A stretch of 64,000 nt of DNA from Nageia nagi. Its lineage: Eukaryota > Pinophyta. Where the stretch lies: assembly GCA_050084985.1 (NCBI GenBank), contig JBITNC010000001.1, positions 205,840,001 through 205,904,000 on the forward strand, in the 5' to 3' direction. The notes under the pieces are model-generated. The model saw nothing but the letters and a program-made list of their open reading frames with translations. It had not been told where the DNA came from and searched no databases. The translations under genes were made by a program, and so were the position numbers. Positions 37,069 to 47,914 of this stretch are shown piece by piece (within the stretch, counting starts at the first letter, position 1; each line of letters starts with the position of its first letter).

Positions 37069-38340
37069 GCTAAATAGATAAAAACTTCATAATCTCATAT
37101 CCACATTTATGGTTATAAATGTATATTGAATAAATTTTTAATAAATACTTAATGATCACCTAGGTAAGTACCAAGGTATTTATCATTCCTCTCTCATAGG
37201 TTAGGGCATGTTATGATCGTATTACTACTTCAATTCTATCATTTATATTATCTTGAATTATTTCCATTAGTTATTGAGTGACTATAGATATTTAATAAAC
37301 TTTGCTATTTATTTAAGTAGATATAATTGCTTCATCCTTTACTATAGTTTAGGATTGCATTTTATTATATATAGTTATCTAAAGGATATAAAAGATAATT
37401 ATGTTAATTATTTATTAATCATGTATTAATTAAGGCTAATTATTCTTAAATCATGATTATATCTAGAATTTTCTTAAAATTATCATTATTATCTTACATT
37501 CTTAGAATTATCATTATAAAAGGAGGATCAAGGCTTATCATTCCCTATTAGATATAATCCTGATAGGTTGACATTAAGATTACATTACACATATCTCTTT
37601 TTGTGATTATCATTGGTACCTATCAAACATAGATTTATTATTCTCTCATGCTTTTTAATTATTTTCATTTTATACACTTCAACTAAATTAATAAATAATA
37701 CAATGATGTTTGTCTTATTTTTGATTTTCAATAATGAAATCATTCTTATTGCACAATAAGTAGGGCATGAGATCTAAGAGGTAATAGGCCAAGTGCTTTA
37801 CTATTATAGATATAGATCTAGTTTTTCATAGATACAATCCAATATTGTTACAACTCTAGATTCATCATTTGAGGATTATCAATAAAATAGGTGCACATAT
37901 TTTGTTATTATTAATACTTTATATTATTGAATGGTATTATGACCTCATATATCTATTATGTTATTTGCAAACATTTAGTTATATTGGTAACCTATAGACT
38001 ATTGAATTATATTTTATTAAATATAAATTATTTTACAATCTACATTTTGGTGAACCTAACTATTTTTACTTATTTTGCAAACTTAGAATGTTGTAATTTT
38101 GTATTTTATAAAAAATCTAGTTTGTTTTATAAGTATAATTTCATTTTAGATCCACATCATGAATTCATTTAGACTATTACGTCTAAATTTATATGAAATA
38201 TAATATATAATAGGTAGATAAATGGATTCTATAATGGTATATTCTATATTATTTCCTAAAGACATGCTACCTATAGAAGAACAACCAAAACATAAGAAAT
38301 ATAATCAAGATTAATTATTTCCTATAATATCATAACATAT
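37069..38340. other. Unassigned DNA ending in a possible LTR/primer-site junction
   Basis: At 38039-38054 'TCTACA-TTTTGGTGAA' is the same terminal motif and following bases as at the end of the level-2 5' LTR (16164-16174). It may mark the end of a related 5' LTR; its start was not located. The 81-codon ORF at 37927-38172 is hydrophobic, AT-driven and without recognised domains. Confidence 0.3.
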
Positions 38341-38599
38341 CATATGTTGGGATCAATCACTAAATGAGTAATAAAAGATAGATTGTAGGAAAAATTTGAA
38401 TATAACAAATTCCAAATTTAGATAGAATGCAACCTAATGACCAAAGTAATGCAAAAAATAAGGTAAGAATACAACTAGAATTAAACCTAAGGGAATGGTA
38501 GAGCATGCTATTATAGGAAAAGACATTAATAGGAGAAGCCATAAGCATGGTTTTGGAACTTGATTTCATAGAATACCTAGTAAGTATCACTATCCCAAA

Positions 38600-39540
38600 A
38601 AGTATAATAGATTAAAAAGAAAGTGATCTTTATAATGCCCTAGTGGGTAGATATGTAGGAGTTAGACCTCTAATCAAACTTATCCAAATTTGGATTCATG
38701 ATAGATAGAGTACTAAAGGAATGATTTCACTTATTGTACTTCCCAAGGAATTTCTCATCTTTAAATTTTAATTTGAAGAGGATCTTTAGAAAGTAATGGA
38801 GTTAAGACCTTGGTTTCTAGGGAAAAAGGATTAGCAATCAAGAAATGGAACAAAAGCTTCTCACTAGTTATAGTAAGAGTGGCTAAAGCCATTGGCTCAT
38901 TAGTTATAATTGAAAGAGGTATGCATCTAAAACTAAAACTTACAAATTTAGGATTATAGTTAATTTGAACATTACTAAGCCTATAATGAAAAAAATTCAA
39001 TTAAATACTAAGGATAGATGGGAATGGGTTCAACCCATATGCTATGAAAACCTACCAATTCAATGTGCTATATGTAAAAGCTTTGATTGCCATTCTAAAG
39101 ATTATCCAAGAAAAAAAGTTAGAGATGAAGAAAAAGGAACTCAAGCAAGATCAAATAATGTTAACCAAATAAGAATGGAGAAAATGAATGGAAAATAATA
39201 CCAAATCATAAGAATTGGAAGAATAAGAAGAATTTTAGTAAGCAAGTAACTAAAAATCCCTCAAAACCTTTGAACAAAAACATAAAATATGGAAATAAGA
39301 GTAATAATCCTTTAACTTGTAATAATCCTTATGGATTCATAAGTATTTGGAAGGAAGTGATAGAGGAAATGTGGAATATCAATCCAATTTTTTGGAAAAT
39401 AAAGTAACAAATATAGAAGTAATTCAAATGGTTGAAGGAAAAGATGGAGAAGAAGAAATTAGAAGGATCATAAAGAGGGTGAGAAATGTAGTCAATCAAG
39501 CTACAACCATTGTTACACAATAAAAAAATATAAGATTAGA
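38600..39540 (+). pseudogene. LINE ORF1 relic (DUF4283 plus zinc knuckle)
   Basis: In one frame, 'LVGRYVGVRPLIKLIQIWIH' then 'KGMISLIVLPKEFLIFKF', 'EEDL.KVMELRPWFLGKKGL' and 'AIKKWNKSF' follow the DUF4283 domain of plant LINE ORF1 proteins. After a frame change, 'YENLPIQCAICKSFDCHSKD' is the zinc knuckle that follows it, with its last Cys replaced by Tyr. Downstream is a Lys/Glu/Asn-rich tail. ORF1 binds element RNA. The open piece is 38965-39198. Stops again fall mainly at Gln/Trp sites. Confidence 0.75.
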
Positions 39541-39699
39541 TATCTAATCTTATATTCTAATCTTGAAATATTTTAAACACTCAAAAAATACCATATGTTG
39601 GGTAAGCTCATCTAGGAATATCTTCTTTAGGGTAAATTAGGAAGAATATTATAGAGAAAGATATTACTAATGGGAAACAATGCACTCTAGAATAGACTA

Positions 39700-40480
39700 G
39701 ATACCAAAGAGCCTCTATAGGTTCTTAATAAAGATACTATCTTGGAACATTAGGAGTTGCAACGCCCTTGGAAGATAAATATCCTCCAAGGATCTTTGGT
39801 ATGAAAAAAAATCAAACATTGTACTAATTAAAGAATAAAATTTACTTAAATCATTCTAATAGATATATTCACACTTCAATTATTAATATGAAATAAAATT
39901 TTAAATTTCTAATTACTAATGTGTATGTTCTTAATGATTCTATGGAAAGAAGAAAGGTTTTTGAGCTCTCAATTGAAGACAAATTAATATTTCCTTATAT
40001 CCCATAGATCATCATGGGAAATTTTAATGTGATCCTTCATCCCCATGAAAAATATGGAGGAGGAAGGGAGAAGGATAGTGATATGGATTACCTCAAAAAA
40101 ATTTGGATACTAAAAAGCTAATAGAATTGCATCTAATAGGTGTAAAATTCATATGGAACAACATGATATTTGAGTAAGATCTTATCCAAACCAAATTGGA
40201 TAGAGCAATTTTTTATTCCTTTTGGCTTAATAAGTTTCTTAACTATGCCCTACTAGGATAAATTAAGATTACTTTGGATCACCTTTCCCTTCTGCTGCAA
40301 GCTTCCCCATATGTTAAAAAGAGAGATACTTTCATATTTGAAGTCATTTGACTTATTCACCCATAATTGGAAGAAATTTTGGAGGAATGGTGGAACATAG
40401 AGTTAAAGGGGAAAAAAATATTTCAAGTTTAGAAGAAACTTGGTATCTTGAAGGAAAATCTAAAATTTTGAAGCTAGAAT
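39700..40480 (+). pseudogene. LINE endonuclease relic
   Basis: Strongly decayed. 'KDTILEH' with 'ELQ' near 39735 fits the opening of the apurinic-type endonuclease domain ('SWNIRG' type). 'IIMGNFNVILHPHEKYGG' (about 40010-40060, in a shifted frame) is the 'GDFN' block. 'FPSAASFPIC' and neighbours precede a reverse-transcriptase linker. The call rests on these blocks and on position between ORF1 and reverse transcriptase. Confidence 0.6.
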
Positions 40481-40779
40481 AGATTCAAGCACATTGAGAA
40501 GAAGAAAGTAAAGATAAGAGGAGAAATAGATCTAATTGAAACCATAATCCAAAGAGAGGTAATATCTCAAGAATTTGATGCTAAATAAAACTACCTAAAG
40601 GATAAATACCAACTTATTCTCAAAAGAGAGGAAATATTCTGGAAGCAAAAATATAGAATTTCATGGATCAAAAAGGGTAATTGCAGTACAAAATTCTTCA
40701 AATTGTCAACACTAAGGAGATGGGATTTTAATAAAATTTATACGTTGAAAAAATATGACAAAATCCTAACCAAATATGA

Positions 40780-41800
40780 AATTGATATTAAATCAATGGT
40801 AATAACATTCTACAAGAACCTTCTCACAAAGATTGTAGAAGAATACTAAAACACTTCTAGAGAGATCCTTGAAAATATCCTTCCCTTAATGAATGATGAG
40901 AATAATAACAAACTATTAGCTCCTTTCTCTAAAGATTAAATTACATCCATAATCTTTATTATGGAAAAAGATAAGGCCCCAAGATTAGATGGATTTTCAA
41001 AATGATTCTTTCATCACTTTTGGAACATTGTTAGAGATGATATTGTAAAAGCATTCTAAGAATTTCAAGTGCATAACACCCTCTTAAAAAGCTATAACAT
41101 CATATTTTTTACCCTAATTCCTAAAGTTCAAGCTACTAATAATTTGAAGTATTTTAGGCCTATTAGATTATGTAACATAATCTACAAAATTATAAAAAAA
41201 TTACTTACAACTCAAATGGTCAATTTCTTGCCCAAAATTATTTTAGTAGAATAGGATGGCTTTATGAGAGATAGATAGATCTCATATGGTATTGTCCTAA
41301 TGCATCAGGTATTACATTCCATAAAAGCCTCAAGGGAGGAAACTATGATCATAAAACTTGATATTCAAAAAACCTATGATTGAGTTTCTAAGAAGTTTAT
41401 GGATCATGTACTTGAAAAATTTAGGTTTTAGAATCAATGGAGAACATGGGTTAGTAAATGCATATCAACAACTTCCTTCTTGGTTATAGTTAATGGTGAA
41501 GTAGTAGGTTTTTATTAATTCCACTAAAGGATTGAGATAAGGAGATCCTTTATCACCTTATTTATTTATTACAATGGTTGAGACAATAGGAAGGTCCTTG
41601 AAATGGGCTAACCAATTGGGAATTATTAGAGGGATCAAACCATCTCACAATTGCTCCCCCTTTACATATCATCAATTTGTTAATGATACCATATTGGTTG
41701 GGAAATATAGCATTGGAGAAGCTTGAATCATGATGTCAAATGTAGAAAAAAATGAGTAGGAGTCTGATATAAAATTAACTATAACAAAACTCATATAGTT
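40780..41800 (+). pseudogene. LINE reverse transcriptase relic
   Basis: The best open piece (41069-41254) has 'NIIFFTLIPKVQATNNLKYF' and 'RPIRLCNIIYKIIKKLL', classic LINE-type reverse transcriptase motif 1-2. Next comes 'IIKLDIQKTYD' (catalytic Asp of motif A), 'FLVIVNGEVVGF', 'SPYLFI', and 'FVNDTILVG' in place of the 'YADD' box, with one catalytic Asp changed to Asn. It would copy element RNA at a nicked target. It is dead by stops, shifts and the active-site change. Confidence 0.85.
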
Positions 41801-42269
41801 TTTAATGTCAAATAGGTAATCTCCTACTCAAAGAGTTTTTGAAATAGAGTTCTTGATAGATTTAATAACAAAATATCTAGGTGGAAAGGTTCTTTATTAA
41901 GTTTGGCTGGTAAAATTTAACATACCAAAGCTTCTCTCCAAATTATCCCCATGTATATGGAAAGTATTTTAAAGATTCCTACTTTAGTGGCAAAAAAAAT
42001 TGATCAAATATATAAAAGATTTATCTAGACTAGGACTAAGGATAAGAAAAGGATATCTTTAGTGGATTGAAAGATGGTTTGTAGAATTAAAACTAAAGAG
42101 AATTAGGGAATTAGAAAAATTAGATTAGTTAATGAAGTAAGTAGTTGAAATTGGCATGTAAAATATACAAAATGAGGATAGAGAATGGATAAAAGTCTAC
42201 AAGTTTAAGTATATAGAGGTAATTAATAGTTTTCTTAGTCTAAGGAACCCTTTAAAATGATCTTCCTTT

Positions 42270-42910
42270 TGGAATGGTTTATTGGAAGTAAGATATACTA
42301 TGGTAGAAAAAGTAATATGGGAAGTCAATAATGGTCAAAGTACATTATTTTGGAATGATAAATGGATTGGTCCTAGCTCCTTGGAAGATCAACAAGAATG
42401 GAACCCTTTGATGCAACGGGCTAATACTAATATTGTTCTTAGAGTGGCTAATTATATCTCTCTACTTAATGATGAAGTTTGATGGTCCATTCCCCTATGC
42501 ACCAACCCCATGCTTATTGAGTTAGGAGTGAAACTCCAAAAATTAGAAAGATTTCTACTATATCTAACTCAAAAAGTAGATTATTTATATTGGATTGATG
42601 AAAAGGGGAAAAATAATTGAATACTCAATCAAGAAATATTATAAATTTCTTAATAAGAATCTTAGAGATCCTTAAAAGAGGCTTTGGGCTAGTATTTAGA
42701 TAAAAAGACTAATCCCTAAAATAACTAGTTTCCTCAAAGAAAATGTCTTGAAAAGAATTCATACCAATGAAGTCTTGAAAAGGAAAGGGATGAGATTTCC
42801 AAATATATTTGTACTATGTAAAAAAGTAAAAGAAAATTTAGATCATATATTTCTTCATTGTGATAATGCGAAGGACCTCTGGGTATAGTTAATTCCAACC
42901 TACACCATAA
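42270..42910 (+). pseudogene. LINE ORF2 C-terminal zf-RVT domain relic
   Basis: 'WEVNNGQSTLFWNDKWIG' opens the region that follows reverse transcriptase in plant LINEs (open at 42282-42482). After frame changes come 'LKRIHTNEVLKRKGMRFPN', a single retained 'CKK', and 'NLDHIFLHCDNAKDLW', which correspond to the C..C...H....C zinc-binding zf-RVT block. The 3' end and poly-A of the LINE were not identified, so the right border (about 43140) is approximate. Confidence 0.75.
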
Positions 42911-43259
42911 CAAGTCATCCCATTTTCTCTAGTTGATGTAGTTGAGCAATGGAGAATAGAAAGAGGTAATAAGAAATCCATGTTAATCTTGGATATGATT
43001 CCCCCCACATCTATTGGTAAATATAGAAAGAATAGAATGATAAATTATTCAAATAATGTAGCCAAGACTTGGTAATAACTTAGATATATTTCTTAAGGTT
43101 CTTATTAAAGAATATTAACTATTATATCTAACTAGACCTTGCCAAGGATGTTGAGTCATATTATCTACACTACCAACTCATATTATATATCATCCTCATC
43201 AATATAGTTGATGATTGAAGGAGTCACCAAATAGTTAAATGATGTGGATCATCTAGATT

Positions 43260-44726
43260 AGAGCAAAGGAGAATGATGTGATCATTATCTTTAAGGACTC
43301 ACATCTCAATCTGATCCATCCCTTATGCATTTATTATCTAATGAAAGTGATTGGGTGGCACAAGCCAACCTATGGTGACATCAAACTTCAATCAATATTA
43401 CTAAAAGGTGGAATACATAAATGGTATAATGACTTAATCATTTCCTCCCTATATGTAATTTCTTACTCTATAACTATGGGCAAAAGAAATATGGTAGAAC
43501 CCAAAAATTATAAAGAGGTACATGGGGACAAGGAAGTTTGGGAAATATTTAGTAATGGAAGGGTGCAATGCTATCTCATAAATTATCAAGGTTATGATTT
43601 AATACTAGAAGACTCAATTATTAATAAATTTGTTAATGGATGGGTAGAAATTGATTCTATGAGGGTCAACCTAATAATGAGTATCATTACTAAAGCTAAC
43701 TCTTTGAGCTTGAATGGTAGAATATTTAAGTGCAATTCTAAAGTGAATCTTGAAGAAATCTAGGCTTTCTTTTCTCTAAAGGAATCCATCATTAAGAAAT
43801 GGATATGAAACAATTGCGAGAGCTTCCTAGCACTATGGAATCAAGTTTTAAAGTGGGTAACCAAGTATGTTATGATGAATAGGTGATATAATATCATTTT
43901 ATCATATCATTTAAGGAAAGATGAGGAGTACCAAGTATGCTTCCCCTTTGTTTTGGTATAATCCATGAGGGCATTAGTCTAGCAAGTGAGAAATAGAGAG
44001 GGGATTCAAATGATACATCTAGATCTTATTACATTTTTGTATATAAAGGATTTGGTATAAATATTTAGTAAAAAAATTAATTTTCATCAATACATTGAAG
44101 GGGAATCCTTTGGTAAAGACTCTCCTACAAAATTGAGTAAAGGTAAGAAGAGTAGTAAGGTGAAATTTAAGACTCCTCCACAAAAGTAGGAAGGAATGAC
44201 CTAAGAACTCAAGTAGCCTATAGAGTAAAAGGGTAGAGAAAGCTAAGTCACTTAGAAAATTTGAGGGATCCCTAAAGAAGGGTTTGAAATCAACTCCTCC
44301 AAGTAGCCAATAAATGGTAACTCAATCCCAAAAATAAAAGGGAAAGAAGGTAAAAGTAAGCTCTAAGGATGATAATATTATGGATATTTAGGATGAAGGC
44401 TCCCTAAAAGTGCCTCCCTCGAAGTTGGCTTAGCCTAAGGAGAGCAATCATCCTTCCACTTATTTATCCAAAATTAGGATTTTTTCCCCATCCTTAAGTA
44501 CCCATGAAGGAATGATGGATTCACCTAATTAGACTATCTAAGAGATCCTTGAAGCCTCTTCCTAAGATCTTAAAGATGTTCAGAAAAGTGAATCAATGGA
44601 AGGTTAGAAAATTAAACTTGAAAAGGATTTACATGAAGATGGAGCTAAAGTGAAAGGTATCCCTTCATATTAAAATATTACAAGGTATAATATGTATAAA
44701 TGGAGAGCACCATCAAATTTAGTAGT
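43260..44726 (+). pseudogene. Unrecognised protein-coding relic, 5' part (split by an LTR element)
   Basis: An open stretch of 161 codons (43278-43763) begins 'VIIIFKDSHLNLIHP' and includes 'GWHKPTYGDIKLQ', 'VEPKNYKEVHGDKEVWEIFS' and 'LSLNGRIFKCNSK'. The frame continues through single stops ('FLALWNQVLKWVTKYVMMNR', 'QVRNREGIQMIHLDLITFLY') to about 44240, then shifts by one into a long Lys/Ser/Pro-rich low-complexity tail ('FEGSLKKGLKSTPPS', 'SKIRIFSPSLSTHEGMMDSP'). It stops at the GTAGT duplication and resumes at 51308 in the same frame. I do not recognise the family. It is downstream of a LINE and could belong to another element rather than a host gene. Confidence 0.55.
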
Positions 44727-46118
44727 TGTTGATTGAGATTGTGTAATATGTGCACCTGGAACAATCTTAACCAAAGTAGTTCATGAACAGACTGTGGGAC
44801 GCAGCCTGATCTCCGGAGAAGGCCGGTTCCTTATCCATTGGGTAAAGAAAAAGTAACAGGAAAGAGATAAAAAGAGTAGGGAGCGAGAGATTCAAGCAAA
44901 AGGATAGGGTAACAAGAAAGGAAGTAAAAGGATAGGGTAACGAGAGAGGAAGTAAAGGGATAGGGTAACGAGAGAGAAAGCAAAGGGGTAGATCACTAGT
45001 TCAGCGCGGGCTTTTGCAGTGTGCGAAACCTTGGCCTGAATCTAGTGTCGCAGCCACAGAACAAGTTCTCACTCTCTGAATAGCTCCCCAGCTTCTACTC
45101 TACCATGTAGCAGACACAGTTATACTAGCAACCCGCAACTATTACTCAGGAAACAAGCTAAGCTGCCACAATGTAACCAAATTAAGAATAACAATTACGA
45201 GTGCTAGACAAGAAAGGTCAAGATGGTTTCATAGTACCGGACTGAAGCTACAGGTCTTCGAGAACAAATGAAAAGGGAAATACTAGGCTTCCGACCCTAG
45301 TTTCTCTTTATTTTCATATATTTATACTGTATTAATAACAGTTACAAGATTACAGAATAGAAACGTTTACAAAACGGCCGCAAGATTCTGGCCTTCTTGA
45401 ACTGATATCACCTACATATGACACTTGGCCGACTGTTACAAAATTGGGCAGATCACCGACGATTCGATTCCCTGATGATGGTGCTCAGGTATTTTGTAGA
45501 CTTCCTTCTCTCCCAGAATGTTCAATTCTCCAACTCGGACTCTTCGATCTTTCATTGCGGCCTATTTTCCTCTGGACGCGGTCTTAATCCCAAATGTTAA
45601 TCTTTCCCCTTCGCCTGACGTCAGCCTTGAATCTCCGGAATTTCCCGCTCGCTGGTTCCAGATACTAAATTTCTCTTTGCTGATGTCATCTGTTCTGGGC
45701 TCCAGTTTCCTTTGTGAATGTAGACTTAGCCTTTCCATGTGACGTCATTTCTGGACTTCCGGAATGCTTCACCTTCCGGAGAAGACGGTGCAGACTTCAT
45801 CGCTTCCGGGTCTGATTTCCTTCAAGATATGAACTCTGTTCTACCTGTGACATCACCTTCATATGTCCGGAATGCTTTGTTTCTCGGAGACACTTGTGCT
45901 TACTTCATTTTTTCCGGAACTTGGTCCTTGCCGAAACCTGACCGCCTTGCTGACATCATTTTGTTCCGGAATTCGGTCTTCGCCAAAATATGTCTATTCT
46001 ATTCTCCGCGACCTCTTCTTTTCATTCCGAAAAGGTTTACTCACGGACTCCGGCCTTTTATTTATTTCAGAATAGCTCCCGGGGACATTAAGGCGAACTC
46101 ATGATAATAATTAGAATA
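44727..46118 (-). mobile_element. Complete LTR in inverted orientation at the left end
   Basis: Reverse complement of 49911-51302 over its whole 1392 bp with few differences. In the 381-bp R/U5 part I count two against the 3' LTR, both C/T at CpG (44784, 45015). Its U5 end forms the outer border of the insertion; its U3 start (46118) faces inward. Its TATA box (TATTTATA on plus, 45319-45326) would drive transcription leftward, out of the element. Confidence 0.9.
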
Positions 46119-46120
46119 CT

Positions 46121-46501
46121 CATGGTAGAGTAGAAGCTGGGGAGCTATTCAGAGAGTGAGAACTTGTTCTGTGGCTGCGACACTAGATTCAGGCCAAGGT
46201 TTCGCACACTGCGAAAGCCCGCGCTGAACTAGTGATCTACCCCTTTGCTTTCTCTCTCGTTACCCTATCCCTTTACTTCCTCTCTCGTTACCCTATCCTT
46301 TTACTTCCTTTCTTGTTACCCTATCCTTTTGCTTGAATCTCTCGCTCCCTACTCTTTTTATCTCTTTCCTGTTACTTTTTCTTTACCCAATGGATAAGGA
46401 ACCGGCCTTCTCCGGAGATCAGGCTGCGTCCCACAGTCTGTTCGTGAACTACTTTGGTTAAGATTGTTCCAGGCGCACATATTACACAATCTCAATCAAC
46501 A
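46121..46501 (+). mobile_element. Truncated direct 5' LTR (last 381 bp only)
   Basis: Identical to 50922-51302 except one C/T at 46474. It corresponds to LTR positions 1012-1392, downstream of the TATA box, so it contains no promoter. It is joined to the inverted LTR through 'ct' (46119-46120). Together with 44727-45107 it forms inverted repeats of 381 bp around a 1013-bp spacer. Confidence 0.9.
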
Positions 46502-46512
46502 GTATTTCTTTT

Positions 46513-46561
46513 TGGCACGCCCGGTGGGACACGAAGAAATTTATTGGCGACTCTGCTGAAG
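46513..46561 (+). other. Primer-binding region
   Basis: TGGCACGCCCGGTGGGAC (46513-46530), 11 bp after the LTR end, is the best primer-binding candidate. A second TGG-starting motif, TGGCGACTCTGCTGAAG (46545-46561), resembles the site used by Ogre/Tat elements. I cannot decide which is used from sequence alone. Confidence 0.55.
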
Positions 46562-46649
46562 CACCATCCATGGTATGTACTAAAGCAAATTATTTGTGAG
46601 TATCATAGGTGCTTTGAACCTGTCATTTTCTTTTGCAATCTAGAGTTTA

Positions 46650-47914
46650 TGTGGACAAGATCTAAAACTAGAGCAGCAAAAGAAACACCGGAGTTTGGGA
46701 AGTTAGATACTCCTAGGAGAAAGACCCTGATCAAGTCTAAGTCTCTGAATAGTATCGACTCCCTAAAATCCTTTATCAAGCCAGAACCATCCAATCTTCA
46801 TACTAGAGATACCTTCCCTAGAATGGCTAATCCAGCTCAGAATATTTATCCAGAATGGGACAATGGGGTACCCATAGCTCTGGCGGTATTACATGATATC
46901 CCAGTAAATGTTTTTAAAACCCTTCCGGAGTTTGATGCAACTTCAAAAAAAATGGCTTATGAGCACTCTGTGGATGTAGCCGGCCTAGCAAAGATTCACA
47001 ATATTCAGCATGAAGATATTATGGTGAGATTACTGGCTCAGTCTTTCAAAGGAAAGGTCCTGGATTGGTACAGGGGCCTTTCTAATGGATCCATCAGTAC
47101 CTGGGCTCAACTGGCAGAGCCCTTTATCCTGGAGTTTAATGAACTAGGGGATCCCTTTTCTTTGCTCACTCAGTTCACGTCAATCAAAAGGTTTGAACAA
47201 GAGAACATCCTGGATTTCAACATTAGATTCCAGAGAACGTGGACGAGAGTACCCATGCCAGTCAGGCCTCAGCAGTTTCAAGCTTTGATGTATTACCTGA
47301 GAGCCTTTCCTCCGGATCTCTCTCTGCAAATCCAAAATTCCGGAGTGAATACCTTTCCGGAGGTCTATAGATAAGCAGTATATGCTGAATCATGCCTTAT
47401 TACAGTTGGGAAATTACCAAGCCGTATGCCAATGCCCTATTTCCCAATAACCACAACACAATAGCAAATTTTGAGACCTCCGGTAATCAGTTCAGTTCCG
47501 CCTCTGGCTAATATTCCTGCCCCTGTTCAACCCTGGTCGTCAATTTTGCCAATTCCTAGAGCTCCCTTAGCCTTACCAGCTCCACATCAGCCTAATATGA
47601 ACCAAGGAGTAGCATCATCTACAGAAATTTAGGAACTCCAGAATTTGTGTAGAAATATGGCAAACCAAATTACCATGTTGACCAGACAAAATAATGCCAG
47701 AAGGTATCCCTACCCTGCTGTAGAGAAAGCTCAACATGTGTTGAATGAGGATGCGGACCAAGCTTCCACTTCCGGGGCGGTTAATGGGTTGTGTTTGGCT
47801 TGTAGTGATGCTCATGAACAAATGACCTGCCCTATTTTTCAATACCAAGAGTATCTGTCGAGGAGTGGAGGTATTCCTCCGCCTGGCGTGGCGGATGACA
47901 AAGCCGAAACGTGA
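46650..47914 (+). pseudogene. gag of the pol-less element (nearly intact)
   Basis: One frame runs from ATG 46650 ('MWTRSKTRAAKE'; the frame is open from 46454) to 47914 with three internal stops (47372-47374, about 47468, about 47628; the last two probably Gln). The Retrotrans_gag domain is clear: 'EYD'-type start 'LPEFDATSKKMAYEHSV', 'QSFKGKVLDWYRGLSNGSIS', 'LTQFTSIKRFEQENILDFNI', 'FQALMYYLRAFPPDLS'. A Pro/Ala-rich linker follows ('ANIPAPVQPW'), then 'CLACSDAHEQMTC' at about 47790, a CX2CX3HX4C zinc-knuckle variant one residue shorter than usual. Gag would let the element be packaged by a helper's enzymes. It lacks an upstream promoter because the direct 5' LTR is truncated. Confidence 0.8.

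Noticed and set aside
37927-38172. 81-codon hydrophobic ORF that looks like a membrane protein
   Set aside because: Composition (Ile, Leu, Tyr, Phe, Asn) is what AT-rich DNA gives by chance; no start context or homology supports a gene.
45418-46104. Overlapping plus-strand ORFs of 60-121 codons, repeated as minus-strand ORFs at 49925-50611
   Set aside because: They lie in U3/R of the two inverted copies of the same LTR, antisense to the promoter. They appear twice only because the LTR does, and show no domain.
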